Assembly: GCF_003114835.2 (NCBI RefSeq)
Contig: NZ_AP025028.1
Span: 186,001-250,000 of the forward strand
Length of the DNA: 64,000 nucleotides
Origin: Leptospira kobayashii
GTDB lineage: Bacteria > Spirochaetota > Leptospiria > Leptospirales > Leptospiraceae
Direction: 5' to 3'
Shown here: in pieces, positions 9,068 to 17,313 of the stretch
Numbering within the stretch: the stretch's first letter is position 1
How the letters are laid out: each line of letters opens with the position of its first letter
Position numbers and translations under genes: made by a program
The notes under the pieces: model-generated
Database searches by the model: none
What the model was told of the DNA's origin: nothing
Seen by the model: only the letters and a program-made list of their open reading frames with translations

Positions 9068-10030
9068 TTATGATACGAAGATGGAGTTAGCTTTTTCCAA
9101 GCTTTGGAGGATTCTTTTTCGGAGATTTCCGGGTGATTTTAGGATAATACTATTTCCATAACCCAAGATTGTATTTACAAACCAGTTTTCTTCCCGGATG
9201 GGAACTTCATAAGCATCATAATTCCGGTCAAAAAATTGTTTGGATTCCGAAATCGGCTTTAAAGGTAATTTTTGTCCCAAGTGAAATGCTGCGGAATCCG
9301 TGCAGTAAATCAAAGCAGTGGCTTCGTTTACAGATTCTTTTGATGTGAGGAGTTGAACAAATCCATTTAACCAGTCTTTGGCGCCATCCGGTAATGATTT
9401 TGTTTCCTGGTTTGTTTCCGTGACTTCCAAAATACAGTCCAATCGAAATGCTCTGAAATCCTGTTTTTCCAAATCAAATCCCAAAAGATAGGAATCATTT
9501 TCTTCCCAAAGAATCCAAGGATGTACTGTTCTTGTTTCTTTATCCTTTGTATTTCTTTTCCAATATTCCAATCGAATGATTTTCGCGTTTTGAATGTTGT
9601 CTGAAATTTTTTTGCGAATGATTGAGTGAGGTTCCCATGTTCCGGAAGGAATTACCGAATTGATTTTGTTTAAAATCGATTCTGAAATTTGTTTTTGGTC
9701 GGAGTTCGTTGCGGCGACGGATTCGTCTTTGTTAGATAGGATATCTCGGAGTAAAATCCATTCGTCGGGAGAAAGAGGAAGTGCCTTGTCCAAGGCGATG
9801 GGAAGTTTGATTTTTACTTTTTCGCCGTCGTAATCTACTTCAACACAATCCTGTGGAGAATAGGGGTACATTTCTATCATGAAAAGTTCGCCTAATTCTC
9901 GTTTGAGATCACCGATGGATTTATGACCGGTGATCTTTTGCAAGTCTTCCAAACTCAATCCGTCAGGGTGTACGGAAAGAATCCTGATTAAATTGAGTTT
10001 GGATGCGGCACGAAGCGTTGCTGGGTTCAA
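9068..10030 (-). CDS. WYL-domain transcriptional regulator
   Basis: The protein has 320 residues. The first 75 form a winged-helix-like segment (KLNLIRILSVHPDGLSLEDLQKITG). Residues of about 140-215 hold the WYL domain core: IIRLEYWKRN, then TVHPWILWEENDSYLLGFD and FRAFRLDCILEV. The C-terminal 90 residues resemble the WCX extension of PafC-type proteins. WYL proteins bind nucleic-acid ligands and regulate DNA repair or other stress genes. The promoter it acts on is not evident. It lies 1 bp after the FabD-like gene and 15 bp before ispE, so it is probably co-transcribed with both. Confidence 0.82.
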   Translation of the reverse strand: MNPATLRAASKLNLIRILSVHPDGLSLEDLQKITGHKSIGDLKRELGELFMIEMYPYSPQDCVEVDYDGEKVKIKLPIALDKALPLSPDEWILLRDILSNKDESVAATNSDQKQISESILNKINSVIPSGTWEPHSIIRKKISDNIQNAKIIRLEYWKRNTKDKETRTVHPWILWEENDSYLLGFDLEKQDFRAFRLDCILEVTETNQETKSLPDGAKDWLNGFVQLLTSKESVNEATALIYCTDSAAFHLGQKLPLKPISESKQFFDRNYDAYEVPIREENWFVNTILGYGNSIILKSPGNLRKRILQSLEKANSIFVS

Positions 10031-10031
10031 A

Positions 10032-11204
10032 TTAAACTTCTAAAATCGCTTTTAGTTCCTTTGCATTCGATGCACATAGCGATTGTTTTTCGATGTTTTT
10101 TGCTTTCAAATGACCGCCGGTCAATCTTTGGGAAACAACACTTGGTCCGAAGTCGATGATTGCTTGGATGCTTGCATCGTTCCAGATAGGAGCGATCGCC
10201 AAATCCCAGTAAAGCGGCTCAATCAAGACCATTTTGAACAGGATATCGCGAAGGTTTCCGTCTTTTTGTAAGTTGTGGCCGTCGAAGATGCTATAAACCG
10301 GAACTTTCAAATCGCTTCCGTTGTAAGGGAATGGAACCACTTCAGCATCTTCTTTCACAAATCCTGGAAGAGAAGAATTCATAAACGGGCAGTGAAAAGG
10401 TGCTGTAGTTTTCAGATAAACGAATTTGAATTTTTTCTCATCCATTTCCGCTTTCCATTTGGAACGGAAGGCAAGCAAGGAAGAAGGAAGTGCGGAAAGA
10501 ATCATAGAATCAGGAGTATTGTACAAAGAGATATAGATTGTATTTTGACCGGTGAGTCCGAGTGATTCGTTGGTTTGTTTCACTCTGTCTTCCAATTCGT
10601 CTTTGGAATAACCGATGACTGCTGCCATGGGAGCAGGATTTTTGTCCCCGTTGGCTTCGTTTCCTTGTGCAATTTCCGCAGAGATTGTGAAATCAGGATA
10701 AACTTTTTGTCCGTTAAATCCAAGATAAAAAACAAATTTCAAAAAATCGCTGTATGCTTTTAAAAAATCGCTTCCTTCTTTTCCTAGACCAACTAACGCA
10801 CCTGCGATGACACCTTGACTATGTCCGCTGATTCCTCCTGTCGTTTTGATAAGATCAGCAGTAGGATAACCTTTTTTTGTAACTAAAACATAGTTTGCAA
10901 TTTGGGTCATGAAAATTCCGGGAACGGAGATCGGTGCGCGTGCCAGATAATCTTCCGAAGGAGCCGAATCCGGATTTTCCAACCAAGCTTTGAAATTGAA
11001 ACCTTCATTGAGGAAAGGGCTTTTTCCATCGCGTGCTGCGATTTCGTCGGTAGTTCGGAAAGATACGTCAAAAAATTCTTTTAATTCAGGTTCTTGGTAT
11101 AGTTTGGCAAGCTCCTTTAAATAAGGTGAGCCTTGTCCTCCAAACTGCAAAAAAAATTTCTGAGATTGAGAGGAAAAACTAGAGAGAAGTTTCGGAGTAG
11201 TCAT
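10032..11204 (-). CDS. FabD-like acyl/malonyl transferase
   Basis: The protein has 390 residues with an acyltransferase fold. GGQGSPY near residue 22 is the oxyanion-loop element, and GISGHSQGVIAG near residue 120 has the catalytic Ser of GHSxG. A C-terminal His is in TTAPFHCPFM. It is about 80 residues longer than ordinary FabD and resembles the malonyl/palmitoyl-transferase part of large fatty-acid synthases more than compact FabD. It probably loads malonyl groups onto ACP for fatty-acid or polyketide synthesis; it may be the main FabD or a paralogue. An AGGA ribosome site precedes the ATG. It heads the transcription unit with the WYL regulator and ispE. Confidence 0.78.
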   Translation of the reverse strand: MTTPKLLSSFSSQSQKFFLQFGGQGSPYLKELAKLYQEPELKEFFDVSFRTTDEIAARDGKSPFLNEGFNFKAWLENPDSAPSEDYLARAPISVPGIFMTQIANYVLVTKKGYPTADLIKTTGGISGHSQGVIAGALVGLGKEGSDFLKAYSDFLKFVFYLGFNGQKVYPDFTISAEIAQGNEANGDKNPAPMAAVIGYSKDELEDRVKQTNESLGLTGQNTIYISLYNTPDSMILSALPSSLLAFRSKWKAEMDEKKFKFVYLKTTAPFHCPFMNSSLPGFVKEDAEVVPFPYNGSDLKVPVYSIFDGHNLQKDGNLRDILFKMVLIEPLYWDLAIAPIWNDASIQAIIDFGPSVVSQRLTGGHLKAKNIEKQSLCASNAKELKAILEV

Positions 11205-11288
11205 TATATTTTCCTGAGATGTAGTTTTCTGTTACCCTAGAAAAAAGCCTTCCCTGAACAAGGAGAAAATTCTTCCTAAGATTAGCGG

Positions 11289-13025
11289 TTAGGAACCGTA
11301 AAATATGATTTTATAATAGGTCAGATTGCCTGTCGGGGTTCCGTTGTTTTCGTCTTTGATCAGAATTTTCCAAGTCCCGTCCGCAGGAAAATCCAGATAA
11401 CCGGAAATGCCGAAAATCTGATCGGTCATCGCCAAACAATCTTTTGTTGGTAATGTTTTTTTTTCTCCCGAATAACAGAGATGTGGTTCATGGATTTCCA
11501 ATATGCGAACAACAGGACTTGTTGGAGATTGGATTTGAATGCGAATCTCTCCAGGATTTGGATGATCGGAAGTCAGAATCAGTTTGATGAATTCGATTTT
11601 TGTGATTCCCGAGCCGGAAATGGGAACGGATTGGGTACTGAAACTTCCGGACTGGTCGATCGCAAGGCTGATTGTTCCTTCCGTGGACCAAGTCTTGAGG
11701 CTCGAGGAACCGCCTAGGGTTGTCCAACTAGCAGCGGTTTGGAGTGTTTTTTCCGCATCTACCGCGCCGAATCCGTATATGGTACTGAAATCGATTCCGG
11801 GACTCGTTGTCACCCAACTGGTATTAGATGAATCTATTTTTTTTGCGGATAAGGCTAAGATTTTTTTAACATCCCGCCAAGTGAAGTTCGGATATTTTTC
11901 CAAGAGAAGGGATACGACTCCGGTCACCATAGGAGCTGCTGCAGATGTTCCGTTGAATGTGGATGTATATTTCCTATTCGTATAATTAAAACTTGAAGTG
12001 TCCGGGTAGGAGGTATCTCCTCCTCCGGGATTGTAGCCCCATTCCGAATTTGCACCCAGATTGTCCGTGGTGGTGATGCCTGTGTTATTGCTTCCGTCCC
12101 TTCCCGTATAAGCAGTTAGCCATAGATTGGCACCTTTTTCGGAAAAGGCCGCTCGGACACCTGTATTTAATGCACCGGCCACCGCAATGGTTCCATAGTG
12201 ACTTGTATAACCGTCATAATTGGAATTGTCCACTTCCGTTCCTACCGGTTCTCCTAACGTACCTGCGCCGTTACCGGCGGCCCAAACATAAACAGTACCT
12301 TTTCCGTTCCGGTTATTTGCAATCCCGGATTCGATTGCCGTATAAAACGAATTAGGTGCTTTTTGGTAATTGCCCGATCCGTCTGCGCTGCCCCAACTGT
12401 TATTGGAGACGAATACGGATTTGTTTTCGGTAAGCGATCGGGTCATATTAGAATCATTACTTTTAGAGAGATAATTATAAACTAAGAACTCGGAACAAGG
12501 GGCGACTCCGGTAATTCCTAAGTTATTTCCTCCCCTTGCGGAGATGATCCCCGCGACTGAGGTTCCATGGTTGGCGAGATTTCCTCCTGGGTCATTGGAC
12601 GCGAGCCCGTTTGTTCCGTGTAAAAAATTGACGCTGGAACCGGTCGCATTCGGTTGTAGGTCTTCGTGTTCCAGAACGGCACCATCATCCACTATGGAAA
12701 CAAGGGTTCCTTTGCCACTGAGGCCCAGAGACCAGGTAGGTACCACATTTATATCGTTACCGGAAACGCCCGCAGGATGAAGTGAGGAGTACATGGCTTG
12801 GCCGGTATTCTTCAGATGCCATTGATAGGAAAACAAACTGTCATTTGGGGCAGTGATAGGGCTGCAAGTTTCAGGGGAGTAAGGAGCTGTGCTTTTATTG
12901 GAGAGAACTAGTTGGTTGAGCCAAAGAGTTGCATTTTTGTCGGACTTTTTGTCTTTGATTTGGCATTGGAAAAGGCAGAAGATAAAGGAGGCAGCTAAAC
13001 AGATTGTCACTAGCAACTGAAACAT
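11289..13025 (-). CDS. subtilisin-family (S8) protease with P/homoB domain
   Basis: The protein has 578 residues. After a hydrophobic signal (possibly a lipoprotein, Cys at 17 or 21) comes a kexin-like catalytic domain. The triad is Asp113 in IVDDGAV, His153 in NHGTSVAG and Ser361 in FNGTSAAAP, with the oxyanion Asn in WAAGNG near 251. Residues of about 430-578 form a beta-rich P domain (IEFIKLILTSDHPNPGEIRIQ, DFPADGTWKILIKDENNGTPTG). This layout is the proprotein convertase type, secreted or surface-anchored. The classical inhibitory prodomain is very short or missing. A 47-codon gene on the same strand ends about 90 bp upstream. Confidence 0.93.
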   Translation of the reverse strand: MFQLLVTICLAASFIFCLFQCQIKDKKSDKNATLWLNQLVLSNKSTAPYSPETCSPITAPNDSLFSYQWHLKNTGQAMYSSLHPAGVSGNDINVVPTWSLGLSGKGTLVSIVDDGAVLEHEDLQPNATGSSVNFLHGTNGLASNDPGGNLANHGTSVAGIISARGGNNLGITGVAPCSEFLVYNYLSKSNDSNMTRSLTENKSVFVSNNSWGSADGSGNYQKAPNSFYTAIESGIANNRNGKGTVYVWAAGNGAGTLGEPVGTEVDNSNYDGYTSHYGTIAVAGALNTGVRAAFSEKGANLWLTAYTGRDGSNNTGITTTDNLGANSEWGYNPGGGDTSYPDTSSFNYTNRKYTSTFNGTSAAAPMVTGVVSLLLEKYPNFTWRDVKKILALSAKKIDSSNTSWVTTSPGIDFSTIYGFGAVDAEKTLQTAASWTTLGGSSSLKTWSTEGTISLAIDQSGSFSTQSVPISGSGITKIEFIKLILTSDHPNPGEIRIQIQSPTSPVVRILEIHEPHLCYSGEKKTLPTKDCLAMTDQIFGISGYLDFPADGTWKILIKDENNGTPTGNLTYYKIIFYGS

Positions 13026-13112
13026 AAGGAAATGCCACCTTCGGAACGCATTTCCATAATAATCGCAACTGCTAAATTGCTACAAAAATATTAAATTTAT
13101 GGCGAATAACCC

Positions 13113-13256
13113 TTAGGCTGCCTTAGAAACTTTAAGAGTATCTTTAATTCTTTCGTGGTCTTCTGCCAAAAGGACAATATTATCAAAATAGGATTTAAAA
13201 TCGATCCTGCCTGAGGAGAAGTCCTCATGAAGAAGTGCTAAAAGGAGATAAAACAT
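13113..13256 (-). CDS. small protein, 47 residues, unknown
   Basis: This 48-codon frame reads MFYLLLALLHEDFSSG and then about 30 polar residues ending LKVSKAA. A GGAGG ribosome site stands 5 nt before the ATG, which is a stronger signal than for many of the larger genes here. The protein looks like a small amphipathic helix (Leu-rich start, then acidic and basic residues) and has no signal peptide. It lies 87 bp upstream of the subtilase gene on the same strand and may share its transcript. An inverted repeat at 13297-13317 lies in its leader. I do not recognise a family. Confidence 0.65.
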   Translation of the reverse strand: MFYLLLALLHEDFSSGRIDFKSYFDNIVLLAEDHERIKDTLKVSKAA

Positions 13257-13573
13257 GGTGCCTCCAGTTCGGAACGAAATTAGCAATGTGACATAATTCG
13301 GAAAGTCTTTTTCCGAAACCGCAAAACAGTTCGTTCTATTTTTCTATCGGAAGGACGGGGAAATCGAGGGAGAAATTTTTTTACTACTTAGGCTCTGCGG
13401 TTCCATTTGGGTCGAAATCGTGAAAAATTTGTTTTGAGTGTAATCTTTCTGAGAATCATAAGTCATCCTTTCTTAAAAACCGACAAACGAAGGTTTAATG
13501 AAGCTGGAAATTAATTAAAAAAGTTTTACTCTCCTGTCATAAAATAGTAATTGAGTGATGTTCTACTGAATCT
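13257..13573. other. divergent intergenic region with an inverted repeat at 13297-13317
   Basis: These 317 bp separate the minus-strand mini-gene from the plus-strand gene at 13574 and should hold both promoters. I see a perfect 8-bp inverted repeat, TTCGGAAA at 13297-13304 and TTTCCGAA at 13310-13317 with a 5-nt loop, about 40 nt upstream of the mini-gene ATG. It could be an operator or an RNA hairpin. No tRNA or longer frame is apparent. The AT-rich stretch around 13510-13550 is a plausible promoter for the plus-strand gene, but no clean -35/-10 pair stands out. Confidence 0.5.
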
Positions 13574-13912
13574 ATGTTAGCTACAAAGTACTTAAAGCCT
13601 ATGAAACCAAATCATTACACAGAAATTCCCGCCAATTTCACTTTGAACCTAGAGGTTTTGGCAGATTACGATATTCACAAACACATCAGCGCAAGGGGCA
13701 TTACCTTTATTCACCCGACCCCTTTTGATGTTTCTGCGATTGTTAAAGTATCTTTAAAGATGATTTCTTTGACCGGATCGGTTGATTTTTTAGTGAAGGT
13801 ACTGAAATGCACCAAATCGGAAGGTGAAAAGTTGTATGAATTGCATTGCAATTTTTATGATACGAATGCGGAAAAAGAAGATGAGGTTTTGGGCTTTATA
13901 AAAAGTTTTTAA
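13574..13912 (+). CDS. possible PilZ-like small protein
   Basis: The protein has 112 residues. The pattern ISARGITFIHPTPFDVSAIVKVSLKM, then SVDFLVKVLKC and LYELHCNFYD, resembles the second half of a PilZ beta barrel (ordered short strands and a final aromatic strand). The N-terminal arginine motif that binds cyclic di-GMP is not visible, so ligand binding is doubtful. A second ATG nine codons in (13601) is an alternative start; neither has a strong ribosome site. The stop overlaps the end of the convergent M23 gene by 4 bp. Confidence 0.6.
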   Translation: MLATKYLKPMKPNHYTEIPANFTLNLEVLADYDIHKHISARGITFIHPTPFDVSAIVKVSLKMISLTGSVDFLVKVLKCTKSEGEKLYELHCNFYDTNAEKEDEVLGFIKSF

Positions 13913-14793
13913 GGCGCCAAAGATTTTTCCAGAGCCGGAGCAAATTGATCTTCGTTCATTAGTTTTTCTTTCGAAACTTGCGCTATTAAAAACTTTGTAG
14001 GAGAAAAAAAGCCGTCCGTTCCAAAGGAATAACCTCCACCTAATGCCGATCCAAAACCTGCCCTGATTTCAAAGTGCAGGTGAGACGGGTAACTTCCTCC
14101 TGCATCTCCGATTGTTCCTATCCATTCTCCTTTTCTAACCATTTGACCCGGTTCGACTTCTATAGTGTATAGGTGTGCGTAAAGGGATTCAATAAAGAAG
14201 AACTGACCTTTTTCGGGACTTGGATGTTTGTGAACAATTCGTACTATTTTCCCCCATCCTCCTCCATAATCAGCTGTTAGACTGACAATTCCATTAGCAA
14301 TAGAGTAAATAGGTGAACCGAAATCGGAGTCTCCCCCTCCTATATAATTCCAATCTTCTCCCAGGTGAAATCGATAACCGAATTTAGGGTTCTCCACACC
14401 GAATTTCTGAGCAATATAAAAGCCTTCCCCGAATTTTCCTCCTACGGGAAATTCATAAGAGTCTACAAAAAATTGCGGATAACGTTGGTAAATGGAAACA
14501 GGATCTGCTTTTTTTTCCGCTGTCCCGCCGCCTAGCCAAGCGAAGAGCGGGTTTCCTTGGTACCCAAGTCCTTTCGGAGATTGGCATTGGGTTAGGAGAC
14601 AAAGAGTTAAGATTAAAATGGCTAATGTTGATTTTTGAGACTTTCGTGTGCGCGCGGATTTAAAAAATCCGCGCGGATTGTATTTAAGCCCTTGCTCTTG
14701 CCGAAGACTTTTTAGGCTTAGAAGTTTCCTTAGTATTTGCTTTGGAAATGGATTTTTCAAAATCTTCCGCTCTAGCTGGAATTGGATAAACAT
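13909..14793 (-). CDS. M23 (LytM-type) peptidase lipoprotein; start uncertain
   Basis: The C-terminal part has a complete M23 metallopeptidase domain: HLGEDWNYIGG carries the first His and Asp zinc ligands, and SHLHFEIRAGF carries the HxH. A lipoprotein signal LAILILTLCLLTQC precedes it. M23 enzymes cut peptidoglycan cross-bridges or act as amidase activators. The start is a problem. The ATG at 14793 lies inside the upstream monooxygenase gene and would put 50 charged residues before the signal peptide. A TTG at 14760 is the only other usual start. Between 14760 and the hydrophobic core there is no ATG, GTG or TTG in frame. The real start may be a rare codon such as ATT, after the hairpin at 14651-14675. 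Confidence 0.85.
   Translation of the reverse strand: MFIQFQLERKILKNPFPKQILRKLLSLKSLRQEQGLKYNPRGFFKSARTRKSQKSTLAILILTLCLLTQCQSPKGLGYQGNPLFAWLGGGTAEKKADPVSIYQRYPQFFVDSYEFPVGGKFGEGFYIAQKFGVENPKFGYRFHLGEDWNYIGGGDSDFGSPIYSIANGIVSLTADYGGGWGKIVRIVHKHPSPEKGQFFFIESLYAHLYTIEVEPGQMVRKGEWIGTIGDAGGSYPSHLHFEIRAGFGSALGGGYSFGTDGFFSPTKFLIAQVSKEKLMNEDQFAPALEKSLAP
14651..14675 (-). repeat. perfect 11-bp inverted repeat (hairpin), possible terminator
   Basis: CGCGCGGATTT at 14651-14661 and AAATCCGCGCG at 14665-14675 pair perfectly around a 3-nt loop. The GC-rich base is striking in this AT-rich sequence. It starts 8 bp after the stop of the monooxygenase gene (minus strand), which is where a terminator would stand, although the run of T lies in the loop and not after the stem. 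It also lies within the long frame of the M23 gene, which argues that the M23 coding region starts after it. Confidence 0.7.
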
Positions 14794-16120
14794 GGTTTTC
14801 TGCGTCAGCCCGTTTTTTGCCAGATTTCATTTCCTTTTTCATTTGGTATAGAAAACTATCAAAGTCTACTTGAATTGTATGTCTTGCACTGGACACATAT
14901 CTTTTTCGCATTGCAGTTTCATCATTTTTAATCCACTTATTCATTTCTTTTTCGGAAGGTAGTTTGTAATTGCCTGAGAGATACTGAGCGATCCATTTTC
15001 CTTGCATTTCCGCGAGGGGCATAATTGCACCGAGCGGTTGCATCAGACCGACAAACATAAGATTATTGATTTCCGGTTTGATCATTTTGAAAAAAAGCGG
15101 AATATAATTATTTGGCGCTGAAAGAAAATTTTCATCGAAGAATGGGAATTTTATAGCATAACCCGTGCAATAGATAAGCACATCTGCATTTTCTTCGGAT
15201 CCGTCAGCAAACTGGATTTTTTTTCCTTTTAGTTCTTTGATCACTGCTTTGTGCTTTATATCCCCTCTCCCCAATCTCACAAGGAGGTCTTGGGAAACGG
15301 TCGGATGCGCTGAACCAAATTTATGATCAGGCTTCGGAAGCCCGAAATCTTCCATTTTTCCTACGCCGTAACGAATGAGTAGATTGCCGAGAGTTTGTTG
15401 AATCCAAAAGGGAACCCATGGAGGAATATTTGCCGTTAACTTATCCAACGGTTTTCCAAATAGGTAATTCGGAATTACATAAGCCCCACGTCGGGAAGAA
15501 AGAAATACTTTTTTAGAGACGCCTGGTCTGGAAAGTTCGACTGAGATATCCATCGCACTGTTTCCCATCCCAAGAATAACGACATTTTTTCCTTCGCAAT
15601 TAACTGGTGTTTTTGGGTCAACGTAAGAATGAGAATGAATCGTCTCGCCTGTAAACTTTCCCGGGAAAGCCGGATCAGGCCATTTTTCACTCCAATGGTG
15701 TCCGTTTGCGACAACTAACACGTCATAGTATTTTACAGGACCTTTTTCAGGAGTGATTTTCCAAATTCCTTCCGGAGTTCGTTCCGCTTTTTTAACTCCA
15801 TTTTTGAACTGTATGTGTTTTCTCAGTCCGAAGTGATCAACAAAATTACCAAAGTATTTTTGAATCGGTTCATGGTTTGGATAATCAGCATAATCCGTCG
15901 GCATTGGATAGTCTCGATATTCCATTCGATCTCTATGGGTGTTGATGTGCAGGGATTTATAGATATTGCTTAACCCGTTATCATTTTTATAGCGCCAATT
16001 TCCTCCGACATCACTGCCTTTTTCGTAACAATCAAATGGAATTCCATTTTCTTTTAAAGATTTAATTACTGTTATGCCGGACGATCCGGCACCGATTACG
16101 CAAACTCTTGGTAAAGTCAT
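14684..16120 (-). CDS. flavin-containing monooxygenase
   Basis: Starting at the ATG at 16120 (MTLPRVCVIGAGSSG, with AGAGAA before it) the protein has 478 residues; an ATG at 16171 would add 17 residues before the FAD motif and is less likely. FAD-binding motif GAGSSGITVIKSL lies at about residues 9-21. The FMO fingerprint FxGxxxHxxxY is present as FTGETIHSHSY. The NADPH motif is GMGNSAMDI. This is the class B monooxygenase family, which oxidises N or S atoms of small molecules or ketones (Baeyer-Villiger type). The C-terminal 40 residues are Lys/Ser/Ala-rich and lie outside the family core. No dedicated pathway partner lies nearby. Confidence 0.9.
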   Translation of the reverse strand: MTLPRVCVIGAGSSGITVIKSLKENGIPFDCYEKGSDVGGNWRYKNDNGLSNIYKSLHINTHRDRMEYRDYPMPTDYADYPNHEPIQKYFGNFVDHFGLRKHIQFKNGVKKAERTPEGIWKITPEKGPVKYYDVLVVANGHHWSEKWPDPAFPGKFTGETIHSHSYVDPKTPVNCEGKNVVILGMGNSAMDISVELSRPGVSKKVFLSSRRGAYVIPNYLFGKPLDKLTANIPPWVPFWIQQTLGNLLIRYGVGKMEDFGLPKPDHKFGSAHPTVSQDLLVRLGRGDIKHKAVIKELKGKKIQFADGSEENADVLIYCTGYAIKFPFFDENFLSAPNNYIPLFFKMIKPEINNLMFVGLMQPLGAIMPLAEMQGKWIAQYLSGNYKLPSEKEMNKWIKNDETAMRKRYVSSARHTIQVDFDSFLYQMKKEMKSGKKRADAENHVYPIPARAEDFEKSISKANTKETSKPKKSSARARA

Positions 16121-16228
16121 ATATTGATTCTCTAAGATGAGAATTTTACTCAAAAAGGAACGGTGTTTCAAGAATTATTTGCAATATTTGCCAAAAAAGA
16201 CTTAGAAAGAGCTCGAATTTGTCAATAA

Positions 16229-16825
16229 TTACCTATTTTGGGGCCACCGCCATAGTTCGGGGGCGTTCGAATGGGAATCTGCTAAATGGTAAATTTCTAT
16301 TTTATAGGCTCGGGATGGGGTGTCGAGGTATTGGTGAGAGTGGATTGAGCGGAGGGATGTGGTACCTCTTACCAACCCCAACTCACGCACTACCTTCAAC
16401 CAACCGAGCTCAGCCAATTCCAATATCATCACCAGCAATCTTGACCTCGAGATTCCCAAACCATGGGACATTATATCCATTTCAATTAGTTCTTTATCCC
16501 CAATCCTACAGCTGACTTTTTTTAAATCCAAACCTTCCTCTTGGTAAGTTCGAGTGAGCCTTTCTCGCTTCTTCACAATTAAAGCTTGGTAAATCAAGTA
16601 AGCGGATTCTTCCAACAAGCTACGTATGCGCCCGGAAATAGTAAAATATCGATTTTTCGAAACCACCAATCGATCTACCAGATGGTTTGGAATTAAAAAG
16701 GATGTGCTTGAAGTTGCCTCAGGATTGAGGTGATAATGAATTTCTTGGGATTTTTCGATCGCCAAACGTTTGTGGACAAATTCCCAATTTTTAAAATCGC
16801 TAAAATCAATGATATGTTCTTCCAT
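16229..16825 (-). CDS. DUF1564 family protein
   Basis: The 198 residues fit the DUF1564 family, which I know only as a multi-copy group in Leptospira: FLIPNHLVDRLVV, RIRSLLEESAYLIYQALI, then TYQEEGLDLKKVSCRIGDKELIEM and LLVMILELAELGWLKV. No function is established. The pattern of an LIP strand followed by helices resembles small DNA-binding folds of the ribbon-helix-helix sort, but that is inference. The start is 26 bp from the end of the thioredoxin-like gene on the same strand. The assignment rests on pattern memory, not on a search. Confidence 0.7.
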   Translation of the reverse strand: MEEHIIDFSDFKNWEFVHKRLAIEKSQEIHYHLNPEATSSTSFLIPNHLVDRLVVSKNRYFTISGRIRSLLEESAYLIYQALIVKKRERLTRTYQEEGLDLKKVSCRIGDKELIEMDIMSHGLGISRSRLLVMILELAELGWLKVVRELGLVRGTTSLRSIHSHQYLDTPSRAYKIEIYHLADSHSNAPELWRWPQNR

Positions 16826-16851
16826 CTTGGAAGAGAAGGTTTGCGTTTAGG

Positions 16852-17313
16852 TCAGTTGGTTCCAAATTTTTTTAGATAAGCAAAGACCTGATCTTGAGAC
16901 ATTTGACTAGCATTCGAAAATTCCCCACCTTCCGTTGAGGCTACAATTTTCAGAGGGTTAGGTGATAGAATCACTAGAGCAGGAATTCCTTTACCAATAG
17001 GATGCCCTAGTTTTTCATCCAGATCAAGATTCTTATCAAATCGGCCTACATCGACTTTCAAAATAATATAATTTTTCTGAATTAAACTTTTGATTTCCTG
17101 GGTAACCAACATTCGATCCAGGGCCTTGCAATCGGGGCACCAATCCGCACCGAACAGAACGATTAAATTTTTATTCTCTTTTTCCGCATAACGAAGAGAG
17201 TTTTCGTATAAGGAAATAGCAGATGTTTGCTGCCGCGTACAGGAAACAAAAAAAATCATAACAAAAAATAGTTTAATATTCGTTAAGTTAATAAATTCGA
17301 ACTGAGTTTTCAT
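16852..17313 (-). CDS. thioredoxin-fold lipoprotein
   Basis: The best start is the ATG at 17313, which overlaps the stop of the GT-C gene in an ATGA arrangement; an upstream frame to 17442 would run into that gene. The protein has 153 residues. The signal peptide ends VMIFFVSC, so it is probably a lipoprotein. The thioredoxin domain shows LIVLFGADWCPDCKALDRML, with the active-site pair in WCPDC, and a cis-proline element in GKGIPALVIL. It is likely a periplasmic thiol reductase or oxidase of the DsbD-gamma/thioredoxin_7 type. It is translationally coupled to the GT-C membrane protein. Confidence 0.88.
   Translation of the reverse strand: MKTQFEFINLTNIKLFFVMIFFVSCTRQQTSAISLYENSLRYAEKENKNLIVLFGADWCPDCKALDRMLVTQEIKSLIQKNYIILKVDVGRFDKNLDLDEKLGHPIGKGIPALVILSPNPLKIVASTEGGEFSNASQMSQDQVFAYLKKFGTN

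Noticed and set aside
14684..16171. longer start for the flavin monooxygenase at 16171
   Set aside because: The extra 17 residues precede the FAD motif, and the ATG at 16120 gives the family-typical start with a ribosome-like AGAGAA.
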